From: Paramicrobacterium sp051513965
GTDB lineage: Bacteria > Actinomycetota > Actinomycetes > Actinomycetales > Microbacteriaceae
Length of the DNA: 64,000 nt
Direction of reading: 5' to 3'
Assembly: GCF_051513965.1 (NCBI RefSeq)
Contig: NZ_CP195847.1
Span: 1,798,001 to 1,862,000, forward strand
Position 1 is the stretch's first letter. Every line of letters begins with the position of its first letter. The position numbers and the translations under genes are program-made. Below are positions 42,434 through 50,447 of this stretch, in pieces. The notes beneath the pieces are model-generated. The model had not been told where the DNA came from. It saw nothing but the letters and a program-made list of their open reading frames with translations, and searched no databases.

Positions 42434-44158
42434 ATGGAATCCGAGCTCGCCCTCTTGAGTGCGCTCGGCGTGCTTGTCATCGTCGTCGTCTCGTTCTTCG
42501 CTCCGAAGCTCGGGGTCGCCGCCCCCATCGTCCTCGTTCTGATCGGCGTCGGCGTCAGTTTCGTGCCGGGAGCGCCAGAGTTCGAGCTCCCCCACGAGCT
42601 CATCCTCACGGTCGCCCTGCCACCGATCCTCTACTCGGCTGCAGTCAATGTGCCGATCGTCGACTTTCGACGCAACGTGAAAGCGATCAGCAGTCTCTCA
42701 GTCGTCCTCGTCATGGTCTCGGCTGTCGTCACGGGCTTCGTGTTCTACCTGCTCCTCCCCGACCTCTCACTCCCCGCGGCCATCGCTCTCGGCGCCGTCA
42801 TCAGCCCGCCGGATGCTGTTGCGGCCACGTCCATCGGAAAGCGGCTCGGGCTGCCGCCGCGCCTCGTGACCGTGCTGGAGGGCGAGGGGCTCGTCAACGA
42901 CGCGACCGCTCTCGTCATGCTCCGCTCCGCCATCGCCGCGGTCGGAGGCACGGTGACGTTCTTCGGTGTCGTCGGCGACTTCCTGTATGCCGTACTGGTG
43001 GCGATCGCGGTTGGGGTCGTTGTAGGACTGATCTCGGTCTGGGTGCGTTCACGCCTCAACGATTCGGTGCTCACCACCGCAATCTCCTTCGCCGTACCGT
43101 TCATCACGTATGTACCCTCGGAAGAGCTCGGGGCCTCGGGCGTGGTGGCCGTTGTGACAGCCGGTCTCATCACCGGCCACCAGAGCGCCAAGCATTTCTC
43201 GGCGCAAGACAGAATCAGCGAGCGCATCAACTGGCGGACGGCGCAGCTCATTCTGGAGAACGGCGTCTTCCTGATCATGGGCTACGAGGTGCATCTGCTC
43301 ATCGGGCGCGTGCAGGACGGCGGATTCAGCGTCACCTCGAGCATCCTCTTCGGTCTTCTCGCGACAGGGCTGCTCGTCGTGGTACGCGTCCTGTTCGTAG
43401 TTCCGCTCGTGGCCTCCCTCAGGCGGGAGCAGCGGCGGGCACAGCAGCGGGGCCCGCGCCTCAGCCTCGCGCTCGAGCGGCTCGCTGCGGTTCGTCCACC
43501 GGATCGAACGCCGTCGAAACGCTGGTCACGTGCGACTCGGGTGCTCCAACGGCGGCAGGCAGACCTCGATTTCCTCACTTCCGAGGGCCTCGGGTGGCGC
43601 GGCGCCGCCGTTCTGGCGTGGTCGGGCATGCGCGGGGTTGTCACGCTCGCGGCCGCCCAATCGCTCCCCGAGGAGACTCCCTACCGCCCGCAGCTCGTGC
43701 TCATGGCCTTCACAGTCGCTCTCGTGACGCTCGTCCTGCAGGGCGGCACGCTGCCGCTGCTGATCCGAGCGCTCGGCATCAAGGGATCTGACGCGCGCGC
43801 CGACCGTTCGGAACTCGCGGAGCTCATCGACGAGATCGGAACGATCGGCACGGCCGTTCTCGACAACCCCGAGCTTCGCCAGCCGAACGGCAGTGCGTAC
43901 GACGACGACGTCATCACGCAGGTCCGGCTCGACACGACGCGTCTTTCCGAGGCGATGTCCGAGGTGCTCGACAGCGACAACCCAGGCCCTCACGAACAGC
44001 GCCGATCACTCAGGCGCCGCGTTCTCCAGGCTGAGCGAGCGGCTCTCCTGGATGCGCGCTCTCGAGGCGTCTACAGCTCGCGCGTGCTCGAACGAGCCCA
44101 AGCGATTCTGGATGCTGAGGAGACGCGTCTCAGCCACCTCGACGAGCGAGACCACTGA
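42434..44158 (+). CDS. Na+/H+ antiporter (CPA1 family)
   Basis: 574 residues, about twelve membrane helices over residues 1-400 with the CPA1 core LEGEGLVNDATALV carrying the ion-binding Asp, an ISPPDAVAATSI discontinuous-helix segment, and GMRGVVTLAAAQSLP. A soluble, charged C-terminal tail (about 430-574) is typical of bacterial NhaP/NhaK-type proteins. The ATG at 42434 is preferred over the GTG two codons upstream because TAAAAT lies exactly six bases before it. The stop is seven bases from the end of convergent rsrA. Confidence 0.93.
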   Translation: MESELALLSALGVLVIVVVSFFAPKLGVAAPIVLVLIGVGVSFVPGAPEFELPHELILTVALPPILYSAAVNVPIVDFRRNVKAISSLSVVLVMVSAVVTGFVFYLLLPDLSLPAAIALGAVISPPDAVAATSIGKRLGLPPRLVTVLEGEGLVNDATALVMLRSAIAAVGGTVTFFGVVGDFLYAVLVAIAVGVVVGLISVWVRSRLNDSVLTTAISFAVPFITYVPSEELGASGVVAVVTAGLITGHQSAKHFSAQDRISERINWRTAQLILENGVFLIMGYEVHLLIGRVQDGGFSVTSSILFGLLATGLLVVVRVLFVVPLVASLRREQRRAQQRGPRLSLALERLAAVRPPDRTPSKRWSRATRVLQRRQADLDFLTSEGLGWRGAAVLAWSGMRGVVTLAAAQSLPEETPYRPQLVLMAFTVALVTLVLQGGTLPLLIRALGIKGSDARADRSELAELIDEIGTIGTAVLDNPELRQPNGSAYDDDVITQVRLDTTRLSEAMSEVLDSDNPGPHEQRRSLRRRVLQAERAALLDARSRGVYSSRVLERAQAILDAEETRLSHLDERDH

Positions 44159-44165
44159 GTACGAT

Positions 44166-44405
44166 TCAGTGCGCGGTCGCCTTGCGCAGGCGTGCGATCA
44201 CCTGAATGCGGAGCTCCTCAGGAGCGGTCTCGCGACACGCACGCTGCACAACCTCCGTGAGCGTTCGAGCGAGGAGCGCCTCTTTGGTGCAGTCCTCGCA
44301 GTCCGCCAGGTGGCTCCGAATGTCGGCGGCCTCCGTGCGGCAGATCTCGTTCCTCAGGTATTCCTCGAGATCGTGACGGGCTTTCTCGCAACCGCAGTCA
44401 GTCAT
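44166..44405 (-). CDS. rsrA: Zinc-binding anti-sigma factor (RsrA-like)
   Basis: 79 residues of the ZAS family: H32-x3-C36-x2-C39 in SHLADCEDC plus N-terminal Cys4/Cys6 and His11. Redox-sensing RsrA holds its sigma factor until disulfide stress oxidises these thiols. Its ATG overlaps the sigma factor stop (ATGA), the standard sigR-rsrA arrangement. Confidence 0.92.
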   Translation of the reverse strand: MTDCGCEKARHDLEEYLRNEICRTEAADIRSHLADCEDCTKEALLARTLTEVVQRACRETAPEELRIQVIARLRKATAH

Positions 44406-45067
44406 TTCTCGCTCCTCGCCGGCGTCGTGATTCCACGCTCGGCTGCGTACTCGGTCAGTCGGTCCCGCAGCATCCGACGGCCACGGTGCAATCGGCTCAT
44501 GACGGTTCCGATGGGGGTTTTCATGATCTCGGCGATGTCTTGGTAGCTGAAACCTTCGACATCCGCCAGGTAGACGGCGAGACGGAAGTCCTCGGGGATG
44601 TCCTGCAGAGCTTCCTTCACCGCGCTGTCGGGCATGTGATCGATCGCTTCGCTCTCCGCAGAACGGTGCGGCCGCGATGTCGTCGACTCTGCGCCGCCGA
44701 GCTGCCAGTCCTCAAGATCATCGATCGCGCTCTGATACGGCTCACGCTGCTTCTTGCGGTACTGATTGATGTAGGTGTTGGTCAGGATGCGGTAGAGCCA
44801 CGCCTTGAGGTTGGTGCCCTGCTTGAACTGACCGAAGGCCGCGTACGCCTTCACGAACGTCTCTTGAACGAGATCCTGAGCGTCCGCCGGGTTCTTCGTC
44901 ATGCGCATGGCTGCGCCGTAGAGCTGGTCCAGGAACGGCAGCGCCTGCTCCTCGAAAAGGGCATGCGGGTCGTCCGCGGCCACGGGCGTCGGAATCTCAG
45001 GCACAGTCATCACCGGCCAGTCTACGTCTCTCACCGCGACTGGATCGAGCACTGCCGCATACGTCAT
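44402..45067 (-). CDS. sigR: ECF sigma factor, SigR/SigH type
   Basis: 221 residues: region 2 (LYGAAMRMTKNPADAQDLVQETFVKAY and AWLYRILTNTYINQYRKKQRE) and region 4 (LADVEGFSYQDIAEIMKTPIGTVMSRLHRGR) typical of SigR/SigH, which control thiol-oxidative stress genes. The ATG has AAAGGA upstream. A GGAAT-N17-GTT promoter lies about 35-60 bases upstream, so positive autoregulation is expected. rsrA follows directly. Confidence 0.94.
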   Translation of the reverse strand: MTYAAVLDPVAVRDVDWPVMTVPEIPTPVAADDPHALFEEQALPFLDQLYGAAMRMTKNPADAQDLVQETFVKAYAAFGQFKQGTNLKAWLYRILTNTYINQYRKKQREPYQSAIDDLEDWQLGGAESTTSRPHRSAESEAIDHMPDSAVKEALQDIPEDFRLAVYLADVEGFSYQDIAEIMKTPIGTVMSRLHRGRRMLRDRLTEYAAERGITTPARSEK

Positions 45068-45103
45068 ATGCGTCCTTTCCCACGATTCGTCGATACATTA
45101 GAT

Positions 45104-45128
45104 AACGATGTTCGAATCGAAATATTCC
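45104..45128 (-). promoter_or_regulatory. SigR-type promoter (GGAAT-N17-GTT) of sigR-rsrA
   Basis: On the minus strand GGAAT (45128-45124) and GTT (45106-45104) are separated by 17 bases, fitting the SigR/SigH consensus. The -35 lies inside the first codons of divergent aroA. Confidence 0.75.
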
Positions 45129-46481
45129 GGGCCCGACGATCAGCTCGCCGGCGACAGCCGCACGCTTGACGGCGAGGTGCTGTGGCCCGCGCCGACGGCG
45201 GAGCATCCGATCGACGCTCGAATCGCGCTTCCGGGGTCGAAATCGCTCGTCAATCGCGAGCTCGTCCTCGCGGCTCTCGCGTCGGAGCCGAGCCGCATCA
45301 GACGGCCCCTCCACTCCCGCGACAGTCAGAATATGATCGACGCGCTGCGTGCTCTGGGGGCGGAGATCACGGAGGTCGAGGGCTCCGGCCAGTACGGCCC
45401 GGATCTCGAGATCGTGCCGGGCGAGCTCATCGGCTCGACCACCGTCGAGTGCGGCCTCGCCGGAACCGTCATGCGCTTCGTCCCACCCGTCGCGGCGCTC
45501 GCGCTCGGGCCGACGACGTTCGACGCCGACGACGCCGCTCGCGGCCGCCCTATGGCTCCGGTGCTCTCCGGCCTGCGAGACCTCGGCGTCGACATCGACC
45601 CTTCGGCGACAGCGTTGCCGTTCACGCTCCACGGCACTGGGGCTGTCACCGGCGGCGAGCTCACCATCGACGCATCGGGGTCAAGTCAGTTCGTCTCGGC
45701 GCTCCTCCTGTCTGCGGCGCGATTCGACGAAGGGCTGGTTCTGCGCCACAGCGGCGAGCATCTCCCGAGCACACCACACATCGTTATGACGATCGCCGCG
45801 CTTCGCGGTCGCGGCGTCAACGCGGCCTCCCCCGAGCGCGGTCTCTGGACCGTCGAGCCCGGACCGATCAGCGGCCGAGACGTCACGATCGAACCCGATC
45901 TGTCGAACGCGGCGCCCTTCCTCGCCGCCGCCATCGTCTCCGGCGGTCGAGTCACGATCGAGGACTGGCCGGAGGAGACCACCCAGGTGGGCGCCGATCT
46001 TGCACGCTTGCTCCCCGAGTTCGGGGCTCGCGTCGAGCGCTTCTCCGACGGCAGCCTCACTGTGTCTGCGGGCGACGCCATCCACGCGGTCGACATGGAT
46101 CTGTCGCACGGCGGCGAGCTCGCCCCGACGCTGATCGCTCTCGCGGCGTTCGCAGACGGCCCATCCCGCTTCCGCGGCATCGGCCACATCAGAAACCATG
46201 AGACGGATCGCCTCGCAGCCATCGCCGCGGAGCTCACCGGTCTCGGCGGCGACGTCACCGAGCACGACGACGGCGTCACCGTTCGTCCCAGACCGCTGCA
46301 CGGCGGCGTGTGGCGGAGCTATCACGATCACCGCACAGCGACCGCGGGCGCGCTCGTCGGCCTCGCTGTTCCCGGTGTCGAGATCGTCGATATCGCGACG
46401 ACGGCGAAGACGCTTCCGCAGTTCCCCGAGCTATGGCAGAGCCTCATTTCCCCTCGTCGGGAGGGCGCGATCCTCTCATGA
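45108..46481 (+). CDS. aroA: 3-phosphoshikimate 1-carboxyvinyltransferase (EPSP synthase)
   Basis: 457 residues; shikimate-pathway enzyme joining shikimate-3-phosphate and PEP. Motifs: LPGSKSLVNRELVLAAL, GLAGTVMRF (GNAGTxMR site, Asn replaced by Leu), SGSSQFVSALLLS, RNHETDRLAA and YHDHRTATAGALVGL (usually DHRMAM). The N-terminus beginning MFESKYSGPDDQLAGD fits actinobacterial AroA. No Shine-Dalgarno; TACATT lies eight bases before the ATG. The stop overlaps rsgA (ATGA). aroA next to rsgA and sigR is a common actinobacterial order. Confidence 0.95.
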   Translation: MFESKYSGPDDQLAGDSRTLDGEVLWPAPTAEHPIDARIALPGSKSLVNRELVLAALASEPSRIRRPLHSRDSQNMIDALRALGAEITEVEGSGQYGPDLEIVPGELIGSTTVECGLAGTVMRFVPPVAALALGPTTFDADDAARGRPMAPVLSGLRDLGVDIDPSATALPFTLHGTGAVTGGELTIDASGSSQFVSALLLSAARFDEGLVLRHSGEHLPSTPHIVMTIAALRGRGVNAASPERGLWTVEPGPISGRDVTIEPDLSNAAPFLAAAIVSGGRVTIEDWPEETTQVGADLARLLPEFGARVERFSDGSLTVSAGDAIHAVDMDLSHGGELAPTLIALAAFADGPSRFRGIGHIRNHETDRLAAIAAELTGLGGDVTEHDDGVTVRPRPLHGGVWRSYHDHRTATAGALVGLAVPGVEIVDIATTAKTLPQFPELWQSLISPRREGAILS

Positions 46482-47512
46482 GCTGGTGGGACAGCGACGA
46501 CGACGAACCGCTGTTCGATGAGTCCGATGTGCGCGTTCGTCCGAGTCGACGCGGCTCACGTCCGCGGACGAAAACGAGGCCAGCCCACAAGGATGCCGAG
46601 ACGGGTCTCGTCCTCGCGGTGGACCGTGGTCGTTACACCGTGCTGCTCTTCGAGGGGAAGCGCAATGAGCGCGAGGTGACCTGCACGCGCGCCTCTGAGC
46701 TGCGGCGCACCGCCATCGTGAACGGCGACCGCGTCGACGTCGTCGGCGATCTCTCCGGCGACGAGGGCACTCTCGCACGCATCGTGCGTGTCAAGGAGCG
46801 CACGACCGTGCTTCGGCGGAGCGCCGACGACACCGATGACGTCGAGCGCATCATCGTCGCAAACGCCGATCAGATGCTCATCGTCGTGGCCGCGGCAAAC
46901 CCTGAGCCGCGCGCACGCCTCGTCGATCGCTATCTGGTCGCGGCGTTCGACGCCGGCATCGCCCCGCTCCTGGTCGTGACGAAGACGGATCTCGCTGATC
47001 CTGCTCCTTTCCTCGCGACGTTCGCCGAGCTTCCCCTCACCGTCGTCACAAGCAGCACGGAGAGCATGCCCCTGGATGAGATCTCCCGCCTGCTCGTCGG
47101 ACACACTACGGTCTTCGTCGGGCACTCAGGTGTCGGAAAATCCACGCTCGTCAACGCGCTCTCCCCAGATGCGAACCGGGCGACCGGGCACGTCAACGTC
47201 GTGACGGGCAGGGGACGCCACACCTCGTCCTCCGCAGTCTCGTACCGCGTCTCCCATGACGGCGAGACGGGCTGGATCATCGACACGCCCGGTGTCCGTT
47301 CGTTCGGCCTCGGTCACGTCGACACAGACAACATCCTCGGTGCTTTCCCAGACCTGGATGCCGTGGCCGAATCGTGCCCTCGCGGGTGCACCCATCTTCC
47401 AGATGCGCCGGACTGCGCGCTCAATGAGGCTGCGGACGCGGGCACCCTGTCCGATGCGGCCATCGGTCGTCTGGACTCCCTGCAGCGTCTGCTGACGACG
47501 TTCACGGCCTGA
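46478..47512 (+). CDS. rsgA: Ribosome small-subunit-dependent GTPase A
   Basis: 344 residues from the ATG overlapping the aroA stop. The circularly permuted GTPase order is visible: G4 TKTD (168-171) precedes G1 GHSGVGKS (215-222) and G3 DTPG (269-272). The C-terminal zinc site is Cys300, Cys304, His306 and Cys313. An OB-fold lies at about 45-110. It assists 30S maturation. Confidence 0.95.
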   Translation: MSWWDSDDDEPLFDESDVRVRPSRRGSRPRTKTRPAHKDAETGLVLAVDRGRYTVLLFEGKRNEREVTCTRASELRRTAIVNGDRVDVVGDLSGDEGTLARIVRVKERTTVLRRSADDTDDVERIIVANADQMLIVVAAANPEPRARLVDRYLVAAFDAGIAPLLVVTKTDLADPAPFLATFAELPLTVVTSSTESMPLDEISRLLVGHTTVFVGHSGVGKSTLVNALSPDANRATGHVNVVTGRGRHTSSSAVSYRVSHDGETGWIIDTPGVRSFGLGHVDTDNILGAFPDLDAVAESCPRGCTHLPDAPDCALNEAADAGTLSDAAIGRLDSLQRLLTTFTA

Positions 47513-47528
47513 GCAGTCGGCGACCGAA

Positions 47529-47534
47529 TAGGCT
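47529..47534 (+). promoter_or_regulatory. Candidate -10 hexamer TAGGCT for a leaderless bcp mRNA
   Basis: Six bases before the bcp ATG. The gap sequence GGGAGC could instead act as a Shine-Dalgarno, so this case is ambiguous. Confidence 0.4.
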
Positions 47535-47540
47535 GGGAGC

Positions 47541-48023
47541 ATGACCGAATACCCCCGTCTCGCCGCAGGCGATTCCGCCCCGTCGTTCACCCTGACAGAC
47601 CAGTCCGGAAAGCCGGTTTCGCTCTCCGACTACAGCGGACGAAAAGTCGTTGTGTACTTCTACCCGGCAGCGATGACGCCGGGCTGCACTAGGCAGGCAT
47701 GCGACTTCCGCGACAGCCTCACCCGCCTGCAGGACGCCGGCTATGACGTTGTCGGAATCTCGAAGGATGCTCCGCAGAAGCTCGCAGCCTTCGCCGAGCG
47801 CGACGGACTCACGTTCCCGCTGCTCTCCGATGAGGACCTCACCGTTCACAAGGCGTACGGCGCATACGGCGAGAAGAACAACTACGGCAAGGTGATCACA
47901 GGCACGCTGCGCTCCACGATCGTGGTCGATGACGCAAGCCGTGTCGAACTCGCACTGTACAACGTGCGTGCGAAGGGACACGTGTCGATGCTCCTGCGCA
48001 AGCTGGGACTCAACGCCGCTTAG
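47541..48023 (+). CDS. bcp: Thioredoxin-dependent thiol peroxidase (BCP/PrxQ)
   Basis: 160 residues with the PrxQ motif AMTPGCTRQACDFRD: peroxidatic Cys49 and resolving Cys54, an atypical two-cysteine form. It detoxifies hydroperoxides with thioredoxin. It follows rsgA after 28 bases; the SigR system is about 2.5 kb away, but no SigR promoter is visible at this gene. Confidence 0.94.
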   Translation: MTEYPRLAAGDSAPSFTLTDQSGKPVSLSDYSGRKVVVYFYPAAMTPGCTRQACDFRDSLTRLQDAGYDVVGISKDAPQKLAAFAERDGLTFPLLSDEDLTVHKAYGAYGEKNNYGKVITGTLRSTIVVDDASRVELALYNVRAKGHVSMLLRKLGLNAA

Positions 48024-48457
48024 ATGTGAGGCTCCGGCCCTTCTGGGCGCGTGTGGGCGACGACGGACTTCGAGACGAGAAGCACGATGACCGCCAGTGA
48101 CGGGATGAGCAGAGCCCAACCGACCGCGGGTTGAGCAAAGACTCCCTGGAAGGAGCCGACAGCAACCGCGATCTGCAGAATCTGCCACGTCAGCGCGCCC
48201 GCACGCGACCACGAGCGACCGCGCCAGAACGCAGCTGTGACGGCGCAGATCCACGCCGCCGCGATCACGGCGAGAACGGTGAGAGCGATCGCCGTATCGA
48301 GACGCTGTGCCTGCTGAGTGAGCAGGTCAATGATGAGGATGCCCACGACGACGATCATCGCTGCACTCTCGACGGCGAGCAGCGCCGCCGAGAGAATCAC
48401 CGCTCGACTTCGTCTACCGGACTCGGGTGACGGAACAGTGTCCGCTCGGTTACTCAC
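48020..48457 (-). CDS. Small integral membrane protein, hypothetical
   Basis: 145 residues with four hydrophobic helices (about 20-45, 55-78, 86-108 and 112-132) and polar ends. The plan resembles other short actinobacterial four-helix membrane proteins of unknown function. The start is GTG; no strong Shine-Dalgarno or TAnnnT-N6 signal was found. It converges with bcp, overlapping its stop by four bases. Confidence 0.75.
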   Translation of the reverse strand: MSNRADTVPSPESGRRSRAVILSAALLAVESAAMIVVVGILIIDLLTQQAQRLDTAIALTVLAVIAAAWICAVTAAFWRGRSWSRAGALTWQILQIAVAVGSFQGVFAQPAVGWALLIPSLAVIVLLVSKSVVAHTRPEGPEPHI

Positions 48458-48635
48458 AGAAATATCCCATACAAAACTATTGATCGATTGTTGCTGATAT
48501 GCGACGATTATGCAGGTCGAGTTATTCGTTCACAGGGTTGTGAGCAGGTCCCAGTCAGAGGACCTCCCCCTGACTCGACACTGCACCCGATGGCCTCACG
48601 GGCCAATTCTCTCGCACAATATAAGGAGCATACCC

Positions 48636-48884
48636 ATGGATTGGCGCGACAAAGCCGCCTGCCTCACAGCCGACCCGGAGCTTTTCTTCCCTGTGGGCAA
48701 CACGGGGCCGGCTGTCGACCAGATCGAGAAGGCGAAGGCCGTCTGCGCGACGTGCACGGTCACGGAGATCTGCCTCCAGTATGCTCTCGAGACCGGACAG
48801 GACTCCGGTGTCTGGGGCGGCCTCAGCGAAGACGAGCGCCGCGCCCTCAAGCGTCGGGCAGCTCGTGCCCGTCGCGCCTCCTAG
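48636..48884 (+). CDS. WhiB-family iron-sulfur transcription factor (WhiB1/WblE-like)
   Basis: 82 residues from the ATG at 48636, eight bases after AGGAG; the frame is open to 48510 but the extra residues look non-coding. Four cluster-binding cysteines are Cys9, Cys37, Cys40 and Cys46 (CxxC-x5-C), followed by the GVWGG turn (58-62) and a basic tail LKRRAARARRAS for DNA contact. Similar proteins bind [4Fe-4S] and sense NO while interacting with the primary sigma factor. The preceding 178 bases hold no other gene. Confidence 0.96.
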   Translation: MDWRDKAACLTADPELFFPVGNTGPAVDQIEKAKAVCATCTVTEICLQYALETGQDSGVWGGLSEDERRALKRRAARARRAS

Positions 48885-48897
48885 CACTCCCTGACGA

Positions 48898-48928
48898 AGC
48901 GGGGTCGGCCTGACGGGCCGACCCCGCT
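48898..48928. terminator. Bidirectional hairpin terminator between whiB-like gene and pdtaS
   Basis: A perfect 13-bp stem AGCGGGGTCGGCC / GGCCGACCCCGCT with a TGACG loop between convergent genes. Confidence 0.88.
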
Positions 48929-48935
48929 CTCGTTG

Positions 48936-50438
48936 TCACCGGGACTTCGTGGATTTGATGAAGCGAAGCGGAACGTCGATGGTCACCTCGGTGCCCTCTC
49001 CGACCGCTGTGTGCCAATCGATCGTTCCGCTCAGTTCGCCTTGAATGAGCGTCCGGACGATCTGCGTGCCCAAACCCTGTCCGACGCGGCCTTCCGGGAG
49101 TCCCGTGCCGTTGTCCTTGACGGTGACCGAGAGTACGTCGTCTGAGCGCTCCGCCCGAATCTCCACTTCGCCCGAGCGCCCTGCCAGCCCGTGTTCGACG
49201 GCGTTCGTCACGAGCTCGGTCAGCGCGAGGGCGAGCGGCGTGGCGTACTCGCTCGGAAGCACCCCGAACTCCCCCGACTTCTTCGGCTGCACCTTTGTGT
49301 TGTGCGATGAGGCGACTTCGGCGATCAGCATGAGCACTCTCTCGAACACGTCGTCGAAGTCGACGTCCTGTGTCAGCCCTTCGGAGAGTGTGTCGTGAAC
49401 CACCGCAATCGCTGTCACGCGACGCATGGCCTGGGTGAGGGCGTTGCTCGCTTCGTCGGAGTGGGCACGACGCGCCTGGATGCGCAGCAGCGACGCGACC
49501 GTCTGCAGGTTGTTCTTCACTCGATGGTGGATCTCACGAATCGTCGCGTCCTTCGTCAGAAGCTCACGCTCGCGGTGCCTGAGCTCGGTGACGTCGCGAC
49601 AGAGGACGATGGCACCAGTCCGCTCCCCCTGCACGCGAAGCGGGATCGAACGCAGCGAGATGGTGACTCCGCGTGACTCGATGTCGGTGCGCCACGGTGC
49701 CCGCCCGGTCACGACGAGCGGCAGAGATTCGTCGCTCTCCTGGCGATCCCCCAGGATCTCCGTCGTGACCTCAGCGAGAGACTCCCCTTCGAGCTCATCT
49801 TCGAAGCCCATGCGGTAGAACGCGGACAGCGCGTTCGGGCTCGCGAACGTCGTGGTCCCTTCGACGTCCAGCCGCAACAGGCCGTCTGATGCACGGGGCG
49901 CGCCCCGGCGCGGACCGGTCGGCGCCGACAGGTCGGGGAAGTCTCCGCAAGCGATCATGCCGAAGAGGTCTGCCGCGCAGCTGTTGAAGGTGAGCTCCTG
50001 ACGACTCGGCGAGCGCGTCTCGCTGAGGTTCGTGTGCTTGGTAAGCACGGCGATGGGCCCCGGTGTCGTCTCAGCGCTCTCGGCGGAGAGTCGACGCACG
50101 ACGGGGACGGCGACCACTCGCGTCGGTGTCTCCTCGTACCAGTCCGGGGCTGACGAGTCGATGATACGGCCCGAAGTGTATGCCTCGGTCACCTGCGCGC
50201 GCCACTGCTGCTTGACCTTCTGCCCCACGAAATCTCGATAGAACAGAGTCGCAGCGCTGGATGGTCGGTAGTGAGAGACGGCGATGAAGCTGTCGTCCTG
50301 GGTGGGTACCCACAGCACGATGTCGGCGAATGCGAGATCCGCGAGCAGCTGGGCGTCCTCCACGAGCATGTGCAGCCAATCAACATCTGCCTCATCGGAC
50401 AGGCCCTGCGCGAGAATCAGATCACTGAGCGTCGACAT
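48936..50438 (-). CDS. pdtaS: Sensor histidine kinase, PdtaS type
   Basis: 500 residues, soluble. An N-terminal GAF-like domain (about 20-165) and PAS-like domain (about 180-290) lead to a HisKA_2 segment EIHHRVKNNLQTVASLLRIQARR (phospho-His near residue 309) and HATPase with LALTELVTNAVEHG and DNGTGLPEG. PdtaS kinases signal to the RNA-binding antiterminator PdtaR, which is not in this window. The gene starts nine bases after the CpaE-like ATPase gene on the same strand, suggesting cotranscription. Confidence 0.94.
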   Translation of the reverse strand: MSTLSDLILAQGLSDEADVDWLHMLVEDAQLLADLAFADIVLWVPTQDDSFIAVSHYRPSSAATLFYRDFVGQKVKQQWRAQVTEAYTSGRIIDSSAPDWYEETPTRVVAVPVVRRLSAESAETTPGPIAVLTKHTNLSETRSPSRQELTFNSCAADLFGMIACGDFPDLSAPTGPRRGAPRASDGLLRLDVEGTTTFASPNALSAFYRMGFEDELEGESLAEVTTEILGDRQESDESLPLVVTGRAPWRTDIESRGVTISLRSIPLRVQGERTGAIVLCRDVTELRHRERELLTKDATIREIHHRVKNNLQTVASLLRIQARRAHSDEASNALTQAMRRVTAIAVVHDTLSEGLTQDVDFDDVFERVLMLIAEVASSHNTKVQPKKSGEFGVLPSEYATPLALALTELVTNAVEHGLAGRSGEVEIRAERSDDVLSVTVKDNGTGLPEGRVGQGLGTQIVRTLIQGELSGTIDWHTAVGEGTEVTIDVPLRFIKSTKSR

Positions 50439-50447
50439 TGCACCAGT

